A stretch of DNA of 64,000 nt from Owenia fusiformis (lineage: Eukaryota > Annelida > Polychaeta > Sabellida > Oweniidae): positions 23,069,375 through 23,133,374 of the forward strand of contig CAIIXF020000005.1 in the NCBI GenBank assembly GCA_903813345.2. The letters are read 5' to 3'. Shown here in pieces: positions 46,380 through 56,379 of the stretch (within the stretch, counting starts at the first letter, position 1; each line of letters starts with the position of its first letter). The translations under genes were made by a program, and so were the position numbers. A model generated the notes under the pieces. It had not been told where the DNA came from and did not search any database. It was given only the letters and a program-made list of their open reading frames with translations.

Positions 46380-46966
46380 AGCATCCATTGCGCATGCATT
46401 CCAGTCTGTGCATTCTGAACAATGCACTGCCTGGGTGGCAATATGAGGAAACATGGAATCATCAGTCCTTTTTGGCTCGAAGGTTGACTGGGGACGTGTT
46501 ATTACCATGAGCAAGGACCAGTAAGTTTTCACTAAGTTTTGGAGGTCACTAAGCACCAGAAGGGACATCTAAGGAGATAAGTTATGCAAATGATATGCTG
46601 AAATGGTTTAGGCAATGCTCTGGTGGTCAGCTCATCAGTTGCAGAACGCAAACCATATGGGCAGCCCATTCGCCAGATCTAAATCCCCCAAATTATCCAC
46701 ATTAATGTGTGTAGGTCAGGGTCATTAACAACTTTGTTCGCAGAATTCGATTGTGCATAGAGAGGAGAAGTGCCTACTTTGAGCATGTTTTGTAAAGTAC
46801 TTTAGTTTTTGACACAATGAACAGATTCTCATCAAACTTTCAGAACAAAATTCACATTGAATGAACTAAATAATTGCAAAATTTCAAGTCAAAATATGCA
46901 AAATTGATTGAGTAATTCAACTTTTTTACGGTCCTGTTTTTTGGACACCCTGTACAACAGTGCCTT
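46380..46966 (+). pseudogene. Tc1/mariner transposase remnant
   Basis: A frame-broken stretch keeps IWAAHSPDLNP, the region before the last catalytic acid in Tc1/mariner transposases, and NFVRRIRLCIERRSAYFEHVL, a typical C-terminal helix. It ends with TTTTTTGGACACCCTGTA, a mariner-style terminus. Many stops and frameshifts are present. It lies between two inverted family E copies. Confidence 0.6.
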
Positions 46967-46983
46967 TATAGTTCCTTTATTTA

Positions 46984-47345
46984 AGAAATATAGACCGAAG
47001 AGCAGGGGTAATATTGTCGAATACACCCTGCAGGGCTAGGCACAAACGTTTTCTGTACCCTGAACGACCGAAGGGAGTGAGGGGTTCGAAAGCTTTTGTG
47101 CCTAGCCCTAAGGGGTGTATTCGACGGGATTACCCCTGCTCTGAGGTCTATATTACGATTCGAACATGAAAACTCATACAAAATGTTTCGAATATTCATT
47201 ATGGTCCGCCATTACTACGGTCCGCCGTTATGACGTCACAAATTACACGTATTACCAGGGGCAATGTTCGCGAATATACCCCGGGTGAAATGTTGACTTT
47301 ATTTACAGTTTATAGAAGGCGTGAATACAGTCATGTTCGAATTTT
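46984..47345 (+). repeat. Dispersed repeat family E, copy 3
   Basis: Starts AAATATAGACCGAAGAGCAG and ends GTCATGTTCGAATTT. About 50 bp longer than copy 1 because of a duplicated GCCTAGCCC/GGGTGTATTCGACGG stretch in the left foldback. Confidence 0.75.
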
Positions 47346-47582
47346 TCATAATGCATTGGCTGGGCAGTGCTGTTCTTCATAATTTTTCTGCAAACTTTAG
47401 CATCAAATGAATAACTGTATTGTACTTAAATAAAATAATTTGACGAATAAAGCCTTCTAAATAGTTTTCAAAGGAATATTATGATCAAGTGTAACTCGAC
47501 ACCCCTATTTCTAAAACATAAACTAGTCCAGCTTTAGCCCTACAGCGCCCTCTAAAAAGGTGAATATTGCAGTTGTTGTTCA

Positions 47583-47830
47583 ACACGCCTTACCATCGAC
47601 AAGGTACAGTCACGTGACAGTGACAAAATATACCGTAGTACACTTTTGATGTACTATGTCACTATTAACTGATTTTAAGCAAAGACTATGATGTAGGTTT
47701 GATGCAGGTTTTCAAAAATAAATTTGAGGAATACATAAAGCATTTCATGTTTGATTTCGCGTGTATTCGATTTCAAAGACATTTATTTTTCTAATTACGT
47801 TAAAAGATCTTCGAGCAGTGCTCAATTTTT
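47583..47830. repeat. Family D foldback, partial copy
   Basis: Starts ACACGCCTTACCATCGACAA and continues GGTACAGTCACGTGACAG. Matches the reverse of 50782-50535 through TTAAAAGATCTTCGAGCAGT but lacks the second terminal repeat. Confidence 0.7.
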
Positions 47831-48652
47831 TTCGTTGTACGTCTACCCATACAATTGTTCGGTTGGAAAAATGTTGTTTTTTACACATATCCTTTGATAA
47901 TTTTCTCCACTGACGTCTCAGAGTATCGAATATTTTTATGAGAATGTGTTTCTCTAAACTGCACAGTTTAAGACGGGTGAAGATTTAATAAATATTCATG
48001 CATTTGGTATAATTTAAAAAATCAGAAATGTACGTTGTCAACTCACAGGGTATGTTGTCCCTGTAATTGAAATTCAACGAACATGCTCCTGTATCCCTAG
48101 TACAGATAAACAGGTAAAAGTGAATTTTTCGTTGAATGCTATTTTATTTTATGAAAGTGTTAATATGGTGATTAATATGTGACCATGGCGTGTTATTTTC
48201 CGACCTCTTTGACCACTCGGCGTCGGTACGTTACGTTATGATTAGTTGCATGGAGAGATCTATACTAGCTAATCCAAGATGACTTTCAAAATTTATGCTA
48301 CAGGGTGTCCCGAAAGTATGGCCCCCCTAGGCAGACATATACCAATGTCTCCATAGTATGTGTCATATATCATTTTAAAGCTCATCCAAAGTTACATTAA
48401 TTTGCCGAGCATCATGGTTCAACTCACAAATGGAAAAAGTTACAGGAATTTCAAAAGTTAGTGTTTGGCCAAAATTAAAGTCAGTTTTACACCAAAACAA
48501 TAGTCGGTGTGTCTCCTTAGCCGCCATGTTAACAGCAGCAAAACTTTCCATATATGACCGTAAACAGGCTTCAAATAGGGATATGGCGTTTTGTTATCCT
48601 CATAAAAACCCGTTTAAGGCATAAGAAGAGTTTCCTTGGAGTTATGGCTTAC

Positions 48653-48830
48653 GGACAACTCATCCCCTAGACAACTCATCCCTGGACAACTCATCCCCTA
48701 GACAACTCATCCCCTGGACATCTCATCCCCTGGACAACTCATCCCCTGGACATCTCATCCCCTAGACAACTCATCCCCTGGACAACTCGTCCCCTAGACA
48801 ACTCATCCCCTGGACAACTCATCCTTTATC
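48653..48830. repeat. 16-bp minisatellite, left array (GACAACTCATCCCCTA)
   Basis: Eleven units, the junction base alternating A/G, with occasional GACATCTC or GACAACTCGT variants. Inverted counterpart at 49236-49440. Confidence 0.9.
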
Positions 48831-49235
48831 ACACAAAGCCAAATTGTAAAGTGTTTTTGAAAAAGAAATATTTAAAAAATACACCTTGGATCATTCTAAA
48901 TATTATTTTATTAAAACTTTCATCTCTTGTCCTTATATTAGATGACTTAATATTTCATGACATAATTTTGAAACATGAACTTCAGTAACTTCATCTGTAA
49001 ATACTGTGAAAAGATAATCTTTGGATTAAAGAATATTTGAGCTATGAACAACAAACATACTATGACATCAAAGGAGCTTCTTCAATCAATGTTAATATAA
49101 TATTGAAATATATTAAAAGTAAAATTAGCCGTTTTTGATTTGAAACTTAGAACTGATCATGATAACCAAAACATTTAAATATCATTTGAATAATATATGA
49201 ATTGATAATATAAAATCAAATTACTCAATGCCAAA

Positions 49236-49440
49236 GGATGAGTTGTCTAGGGGATGAGTTGTCCAGGGGATGAGTTGTCCAGGGGATGAGTTGTCTAGGG
49301 GATGAGTTGTCCAGGGGATGAGTTGTCCAGGGGATGAGTTGTCCTGGGGATGAGTTGTCTAGGGGATGAGTCGTCCAGGGATGAGTCGTCTAGGGGATGA
49401 GTCGTCCAGGGATGAGTCGTCTAGGGGATGAGTTGTCCGG
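49236..49440. repeat. 16-bp minisatellite, right array (inverted)
   Basis: Thirteen units of GGGGATGAGTTGTCTA-type sequence, the reverse complement of the left array. The last five units shift to GATGAGTCGTC. Confidence 0.9.
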
Positions 49441-50372
49441 TTACCGGAGTATCTACCCTAAACGTCATCTTTTTAGAACTCAATATCCATCCTATATTCG
49501 AGAATATCATCAATATTTTCTGTCACATTCAGGTCAGGGCTGTTTCCAGGATACTGAAATCTTTTTGGCAAAACGCTAATTTTTAAAATGCCTGTTACTT
49601 TTTACCATTTGAAGCATCATATGTAACTTTGGATAAGCTTAAAAATAATATATGACACATACAACTATGGAGAAATTGGTATATGTCTGCCTAGGGGGGG
49701 GGGGCATACTTTGGGACACTCTATATCTGGAAAGTGCAGAAGTTCAAAAGCCAGGTTATGGAACACAAAAAAAGAATTAGTAACATTGAAATTTAATCAT
49801 ATCAATGACAATTTTATGGATTAACGGACAAAATATTAGAGTAAATATATCTGATATGCCTATCATTAATTCATTATTATTACTTTATTATCAAATATTT
49901 TCCTTCTATTACACGTACATTATAGCATTTCATTCACTGTAAAATTAACTGTGAATTGAGATCTGTAAGGCCATTGTGACAACATACATTCGAGTTGACA
50001 ACATACATTATCTATTTTTCGTAGTAGCATCCAAAGTAAAAAGCGGTTTTGCATTAACTCTGGATGTATATTTGTATACTTTAGTTGTGTTAGTCGCAGT
50101 TTGGCTGTTATTTGCATAGCAAAACAAAAATTAGAGAGAATTTTGCGAAATTCAGTCAGGATTTAGAGATCCCTGACGTACTGGGTAGATCTATAACAAG
50201 ATATTGAAGTTGCTGAGGATCATTTGAAGTAGATATGCACATTTGCAACTTAATTACAAATCGAATGCAACAACTACCTGATGATGAACTGACACAATAT
50301 TGATCAAATCAATGCTACTTCTTGCCTCGCTTCCTCATTCTAGAAAATGGCGATCTAAAATGGCGGAAATGA

Positions 50373-50449
50373 CATAGTACATCAAAAGTGTACTACGGTA
50401 TATTTTGTCACTGTCACGTGACTGTACCTTGTCGATGGTCAGGCGTGTT
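50373..50449. repeat. Family D terminal fragment
   Basis: GTACATCAAAAGTGTACTAC...CTGTACCTTGTCGATGGTCAGGCGTGT, the right-hand end of the family D element without its left part. Confidence 0.65.
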
Positions 50450-50509
50450 CAAGCGCCAATGGCTTTGCTGAAATTGATCGAGCCAGTGAATAAGCGAATA
50501 TCAGTTAGT

Positions 50510-50782
50510 ACACGCCTGACCATCGACAAGGTACAATCGAGCACTGCTCGAAGATCTTTTAACGCAATTAGAAAAATAAATGTCTTTGAAATCGAATACA
50601 CACGAAATCAAACAGGAAATCCTTTTTGTATTCCTCAAATTTATTTTTGAAAACCTGCATCAAACCTACATCATAGTCTTTGCTTAAAATCAGTAGTCAA
50701 TAGTGACATTGTACATCAAAAGTGTACTACGGCATATTTTGTCACGGTCACGTGACTGTACCTTGTCGATGGTTAGGCGTGT
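50510..50782. mobile_element. 273-bp MITE, family D
   Basis: Left ACACGCCTGACCATCGACAA and right TTGTCGATGGTTAGGCGTGT are terminal inverted repeats. The interior matches 47583-47830 in reverse. Open frames across it are accidental. Confidence 0.75.
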
Positions 50783-51765
50783 AGTAGCCAAAAACTGATA
50801 TTTCTGTCTCTGGAGTCTCTGGAAATTATAGAATAAGAATGTCCATATGTATTGTGATATTGATAAAGGATGATTTATATATGATATCTCAGATGTTTTA
50901 GATGAAAAATAGAAATGCATAAACAAACCTCAGAGAAAAAAACTCCTCAGATTCTTCACATACAACTCGCGTCCTTTGAAACAATGTAGTACAGATAAAT
51001 TATTAAGTCAGGAATAATTAAGAGGCATTATATGTAATCGAACGCCTTGAAATTCTTCCTCTGCGTTATTGCTAGCTTACATCACATTTTCTGATGATTA
51101 TCAAAGCTTCGTAACACACTCCAAAGAATCCACATTAAAATGTAGAAAAATCAAAAATCAAATGAAAATTATGATGTATTTCGGATGATTATCTTGGCAG
51201 ATATAATCTGCAACTTATTAGATCACTATTATGTACAATTATTGTTTAATTGAACTGTGTATCTATCTTAATTGTAATGCTGTGGTATGAGTGAATCTAA
51301 ATGTAAAACATCAATGATAAATGAAGACGAAACGTCAAGGTAAGAAGATGTGCAGTAATGCTGTTCATCTGACTAAGAATCAAAGATCAGTGATAAATCT
51401 CACCAGGGCATGTATTTATGTGACAGAGGTTGTTACTTTCATATAGCAACTTACTTTACCTGGTATATACTGTAGCCTACATAATGACATGTCACAGGTT
51501 TAACAATAAAGGGATACCCAATAAGGCTAAATGAACAATAGGGCTACGAATATCAGTGACTGAATTGTCTACGAATTATTATTTTCCTTTTATATGTACT
51601 ACAAACAATTTTTGAATTAAAAAAAATTGGTTAAACCTGAACATTAAATAAAGATCTACTTCACATTTCACGGGAAGGATTCGTTGTATCACCACGTCAC
51701 ATAGACACGGTTACCATACATCCGTGTGCACACCTGTGCATGAAAAGACAACGCGTGAGAAGAAA
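50783..51765. promoter_or_regulatory. Upstream region of the CBM14/LamG gene
   Basis: No coding or repeat recognised. The 5' UTR and promoter of the next gene must lie here; no clear TATA box at a convincing distance was seen. Confidence 0.3.
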
Positions 51766-51877
51766 ATGGCAGGTGCTGGAACGTGGATGATAATTCTCGG
51801 ATTATACGCATTATACTCCCTAACACACGCACAGGAATTACAAGTGATTCGGTTTAGTAATTCGACGGAATTCGAAG
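51766..51877 (+). CDS. CBM14/LamG gene, exon 1 (signal peptide)
   Basis: ATG in AAAATGGCA context. Encodes the hydrophobic MIILGLYALYSLTHAQ leader. The donor is GAAG|GTCAGA; the frame stays open to 51906 past it. Confidence 0.75.
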
Positions 51878-54800
51878 GTCAGAATTTCTTTTTCATAGTC
51901 GACTAACGAAAACAAAATATGAAAAGGATGATAAGATAAATCAGTTCAGTCTTATTTTTTAACAGAAGGGTCAGGTTACACCTAAAAAACGCCTGGACAA
52001 AATCTATCATGTTTTATACGAAAAATTACAAACGAAATTGAAGACTTTATGTATCACAATTACTTTCGTATCACAATTACTTTCGTCTTGAAAGTACTAT
52101 TCTTTTACATCAGCCTAATTGTTAGGCCGACATTCGATTAACTGATATTTTCAAAGTTTTATTGTATTGAAAACTTTTTATTTTTTATTCAATGCTCTAA
52201 ACTTAATAACTAAAAATATTATTTCGTGTCTCACAAGATCCCCTTTTGGATATTGTATTTATCAGACTTATGACGTCAATTCATCGAAAAAATTCATACT
52301 CATGCATGATTTTGTGAGTTGTACAATTCAATCCTTTCTTACTTTTTACCATCACGAATGTTTTTTTCATTTGATCAAAGATACATACATCGTATCTCTG
52401 AATGTTTGGAATGATAATACAGAAAAATAAAGAAAATGTGACTGATAAAGGACCATGCACCTGTTTTTCCTTTACAGAGGGTATTGTTCAAAGCATCGGA
52501 CACGCTTTATCATTGTATTGTTGGTGAAATAAGAGCATGTTGACTCCCAAAGGCCAGAGAATTGAGAGAATAACAGCTTCCAATGATTCACACACAATTT
52601 TTCAGTAAATGAATATTCTATTCTACCAATGGTCAGGTATTTGTCTCGCCTACCATTTGCCTGAATCTTATATTTCACTTTTTAGTGAGGTGCTTATTGG
52701 GATATTTCGAGTCCAGTACTGGCGATCTAGAACACGACTGTTGTCACTACTACCAATGCGTTGACCACGGCAACTCCGCATACGTACGTACATGCATGTA
52801 CCCGACAGTCTGGAACATAGCGACGTGTTCATGTGATCATCGCTTCGCTCGCCCTGATTGTGAAAACACTCCGGATAGCTGTTATGATGGTTTGTTCTTT
52901 GTAGAATTCATCCGATACTATAAGATATTAAATGATTTATAATTTGTGGTGTTGCACTTGCGGGATATATTGTAATCAAGAAATTCTATATTGGTACGAG
53001 ATGAAGTCGAGTGCTAATATAGAATATCGAGAGCACAATATAATTATCATGTATTGCACTTTAAATCATTCTATAACGTTTTAATCGTGTGATCTTAGGC
53101 CAATAGATTTTAGTCTGTATTCTCTGTATTGCCCGATCCTTAGATTGTCCCCTCCGTTCCAATATTTTCTGTATTGCTACGGAAATGATCAATGGGGACA
53201 ATCTCAGTAGCCATACAGATTGGTACATTACAAGAACTGAGCAATCAGAATGCTTCATTTTACAGATCATACGATAAAAACATTATGTAATGACATTCTA
53301 AGGCTGACATGTAACTAAATCATTCGCAAACTTCATGATTGATTTTCAGAGCCACTTGCAGACACAAATTGTTCCAGTAAGACTTTCGACCCCGATCTGA
53401 ATGGTAATTGTAGCCATCTTAGAATAAGTATTTTCCTGCATATCTTTTCAAAAACTACTTTACATACATATATAATCACAATGTTGGAAATCGTATTACT
53501 AGACAGTTCCACAATATACACCCCTGTAAAATAAAAACTGAATTGACAAAAAGGTCAGTGGCATATTCTGGTGCCATTTTATGGAATGCTTTGCCAATAG
53601 TACTTCGAACATGTAAAACTTTGAATTCTTTTAAACATAACATTAAAAAGGACCTTTTGGAAAAGATGAATGAAAACATTACATAAAATCACATTTTGTT
53701 TATTTAATTATTTCTCTCAAGACTTCAAAGTTTCTGTATTGTATCTATTAATTGTATCTGTATTGTTATATGTTATATTATATGTAATTTTGGTTGCTCT
53801 GCAACACATTTTGAAATAAGCACTGATACGCCCAATTACTAAGGGTGTCGAGTGCACACGTTTTGTACTTTACATTGTTATATTATGAAATAAACTATAA
53901 CTATATAACTAAAAAAAAAAAAAAAAAAAAAAAAATAGAATATCGAGTTTGGATCCATTATGAGAAGATATAGCAAAGTATTAAGTATCTAGATCTTCAA
54001 ACATTTTAATTTGTAATTTATCAAATATAAGTAATATGTTTACCTCTAGAATGTTGTATCAATGGAGATGTTTACACTTCTTTGGATCCAAACGTTGGTT
54101 ATATGAAGTTTGGAGAGAGATTCCCTACGTTTTGTTCAGATGGTTTACATTTTGATCTTGAGGAGTGTGGCTGTGTAAATGGAGAATTGGACAACGAGAC
54201 AGACACCGGTGAGTATTCTCCCCTCACAACCTTGGTAGAGAGAGATACATGACTTGTACGTTTAAGGTGAGTCAGATTTCAATGAGATTCTGGAATCTTC
54301 TCTAATGGCCGGGTTCATCCAAACAACTTCCGTTAAGCCACATATATGTAAATCTTGTTCGCTATTCTAGGAGATAAACGCAACAACAACAATGCTGTTG
54401 TTACGACGACTTTCTCGTCACCTTTTTGTCTGAAAAATTGTTAAACAATGAGTTGAGCGATTCTTGTAGTTGTTTACTGACAAGCATGTATGTATGGGCT
54501 AAAAGTGCAGATCTTAACTGTTTTTCGAAATACCATTTATGCAAAGTGAGGAATTAAATCGACGATTCTGTCGTCTTCTGAACTATTTGTTCGCAAATAT
54601 GTACATTTTCTCAAACATATGATGCTGATACACGTTTGTGATAAAAATGTCGTGGGAATTCTGTCTACAACGTGTGAAATAAGCTTAGGAAAAGAGAAAA
54701 ATTGTACCTTCGACGTTCCGACATTTTGTTACAGAAACGGTACCAGCGTAATCAAGTGGATCACCAGTGTGTATATGTCCATTCTTTGACAGTAGCAAGT

Positions 54801-56220
54801 CGAATGGCATTTTATTCTCATTCGTCACCATAACCGAAAATGCGAAATTCTATTTCAGAAGATACAAATCCTGACTGTCTTCACTGGGGATTCGATTTGG
54901 ACTTCTCCGATGATTTAAAGTCAACATGGGTGAATCGAGGGAGCTTAAGATTCCGAGGCCCAGGTGTATTAAATACGAAAGCGTACATAGAGGCTAGTGG
55001 AGGCCAACCTGGATTCATTCCATACTTTACGAAGGTTGACCTAGGGAGCGAAATAACGATTTCAGTCTGGTATAGAACCCAGATATTCGAAGGATTCCTT
55101 TTCGATAATTTTGACGACAGAGATGGTGAATCGACACTTGAGTTTTCATTACAGCAAGCGTCTGAGATAAATGGAGGTGTCCCCCCGGATCTACCCGAAG
55201 TTCAGAATGACGAACTGATACGGGAAGAGTCGAATATAGCAATGGTCACATTGGGCTCTGGCAGGCCAATGGAGATACAAGTAATTATCATTTTATATTC
55301 TATTTATTCTCTATATTTGAATATAAGTTATAATCCGGGTAGTATTTTATCTTTCGGCTGACATTAACAAATAAATTATATCTAGTATGAATTCCTTAAT
55401 AATAAAGAGGTTACAAAAGATGAAAGATGTAAATATGAAACCCATAGGCCTTGAAATGCCATGGACTTTATGAATTTCATGACTTTGACCTGATCAGCCC
55501 AGAAAGAAAGAAACCATATTTTTTTGAAAATATGACTTGATCTCGCATGAATAATTGAGTGATACAGGGTTTCAAAATTAATCAAAATTCATATTCATTT
55601 TCATATTTAAGTTACCTGGTAATGGAGTGGTCCAGAACGATGATATAAGTTTAACCAACCAGTCACATTCAGTCTGGAACAATGTGATTGTCGTTTTGAA
55701 AGACCAGGTCATAAAACTCTATAACAATGGTAGTTTTATTGGAGAAGGTGTCGACGAGGATGAAAGTAAGTGTAACCACATGAATACAAACAGTGACAAT
55801 TCACTTGCAATGGATGTATATTCGGGATAAAGAAATACCAAACACCTTTCCATTTCGTTGTGACTATAATAGGTCCTTATTATGAAATGTTGGTTAAGAA
55901 AATCTTTAAAATCTTTTTCATAAGCGGCCCATGGAAATAGACTCCCTCTGGCTATAGGGAGAAATTACAGAGGGGATCTTGATGAGGTACGAGCCCACTA
56001 TATTTGTCGATACTGTAGTTATATATACTTATGTGAGATGTACAAAAAAGAATCCTCGTCTGATTTGTAATTTTAGTTGATCGTTTGTCGATACGCTTGG
56101 ACGGCTAACCAGGTTGAACGATATGTTGAAAATGGGAAGATCCCCAAAGGAAAAAATGGAGATAGGACGAGAAAGAAGAAGAAGAAAGATAAGGTTGATG
56201 ATAATGAAGATGACTCTTAA
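51766..56220 (+). CDS. Secreted chitin-binding / laminin-G protein (Pif/BMSP-like), eight exons
   Basis: Exons: 51766-51877, 52686-52889, 53350-53403, 54050-54208, 54859-55280, 55612-55765, 55925-55986, 56077-56220. Phases are 1, 1, 1, 1, 0, 1, 0, all GT-AG, giving 436 aa. Residues 1-23 are a signal peptide. Residues ~38-100 are a CBM14 domain: CCHYYQCVDHG, then CMYPTVWNIATCSCDH. A short exon with TNCSSKTFDPDLNG links to a second cysteine-rich module (ECCINGDVY...FPTFCSDGLHFDLEECGC). Residues ~182-390 form a laminin-G/concanavalin-like fold (LHWGFDLDFSDDLKSTWVNR, SEITISVWYRT, SVWNNVIVVLKDQVIKLYNN, LPLAIGRNYRGDLDE). The tail is lysine-rich then acidic (TRKKKKKDK, DDNEDDS). CBM14 plus LamG is the architecture of the chitin- and carbonate-binding part of molluscan Pif/BMSP proteins; the von Willebrand A domain of those proteins is absent. 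Extracellular matrix role is inferred; orthology is not proven. Confidence 0.85.
52686..52889 (+). CDS. CBM14/LamG gene, exon 2 (CBM14 domain)
   Basis: Acceptor CTTTTTAG, donor GATG|GTTTGT, 204 nt, symmetric phase 1. Six-plus cysteines in CBM14 spacing, with the CHYYQC aromatic core. Confidence 0.85.
53350..53403 (+). CDS. CBM14/LamG gene, exon 3 (linker)
   Basis: 54-nt exon, acceptor GATTTTCAG, donor AATG|GTAATT, symmetric phase 1. Encodes EPLADTNCSSKTFDPDLN. Short, supported mainly by phase and splice sites. Confidence 0.65.
53478..53935 (+). mobile_element. 3' end of a 5'-truncated LINE with poly-A tail
   Basis: A frame ending in a stop near 53685 reads FHNIHPCKIKTELTKRSVAY, SGAILWNALP and LNSFKHNIKKDLLEKMN, the usual C-terminus of Jockey/CR1-type LINE polymerases. 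Then come ~225 nt of 3' UTR, AATAAA at about 53889 and a run of about 24 A (ending 53935). The clean tail suggests a fairly recent insertion. Same strand as the host gene, in its intron 3. A target duplication was not identified. Confidence 0.8.
54050..54208 (+). CDS. CBM14/LamG gene, exon 4 (second cysteine-rich module)
   Basis: Acceptor ACCTCTAG, donor ACCG|GTGAGT, 159 nt, symmetric phase 1. Encodes CCINGDVYTSLDPN...FPTFCSDGLHFDLEECGCVNG, a divergent chitin-binding-like cysteine pattern. Confidence 0.8.
54859..55280 (+). CDS. CBM14/LamG gene, exon 5 (LamG first half)
   Basis: Acceptor TATTTCAG, donor ACAA|GTAATT, 422 nt, phase 1 in and 0 out. Encodes CLHWGFDLDFSDDLKSTW, VNRGSLRFRGPGVLNTKAYI and the ITISVWYRT strand. 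Confidence 0.85.
55612..55765 (+). CDS. CBM14/LamG gene, exon 6 (LamG)
   Basis: Acceptor ATTTAAG, donor GAAA|GTAAGT, 154 nt. Encodes LPGNGVVQNDDISLTNQ and SVWNNVIVVLKDQVIKLYNN, typical LamG strands. Confidence 0.8.
55925..55986 (+). CDS. CBM14/LamG gene, exon 7 (LamG end)
   Basis: 62-nt exon, acceptor TTTTTCATAAG, donor TGAG|GTACGA. Encodes HGNRLPLAIGRNYRGDLDE, the usual closing strand of LamG domains. Too short to stand alone; homology and phase decide it. Confidence 0.75.
56077..56220 (+). CDS. CBM14/LamG gene, exon 8 (C-terminal tail)
   Basis: Acceptor GTAATTTTAG, phase 0, stop TAA at 56218-56220. Encodes LIVCRYAWTANQVERYVENG, then a Lys/Arg run and an Asp/Glu end, charges that could bind mineral or polysaccharide. 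Confidence 0.8.
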   Translation: MIVCRYAWTANQVERYVENGKIPKGKNGDRTRKKKKKDKVDDNEDDS

Positions 56221-56277
56221 CGGATGCAAGTTTCAATCAAATACGCAGAATGTTCCACTCTGTATACCAGTTATATG

Positions 56278-56283
56278 AATAAA
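56278..56283 (+). terminator. Polyadenylation signal of the CBM14/LamG gene
   Basis: AATAAA 58 nt after the stop codon. Confidence 0.6.
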
Positions 56284-56379
56284 TCAAACTCACTTGGTGA
56301 AATCAATAAAATAATATATAAAAAGATGTTTTATTTTCGGATATTTGTGTAAAAAGATGCGTAATAATACAGTATTTCC

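Larger units (their letters stand above)
48301..49721. mobile_element. Foldback-type element with inverted minisatellites
   Basis: The terminal inverted repeat starts CAGGGTGTCCCGAAAGTATG on the left; its complement closes the right end with small differences. Similarity extends beyond 100 bp (GGCAGACATATACCAAT, GTGTCATATAT, CATCCAAAGTTACAT). TA flanks both ends, as expected for a Tc1/mariner-type target. Inside the arms are mirror-image tandem arrays, 11 units on the left and 13 on the right, separated by ~400 nt of AT-rich spacer. No transposase frame was found. The layout resembles foldback (FB/Galileo-like) elements, whose long inverted repeats contain direct repeats. Confidence 0.8.

Noticed and set aside
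48653-49440. CRISPR array
   Set aside because: The 16-bp units are contiguous without spacers and occur as an inverted pair inside a eukaryotic transposon.
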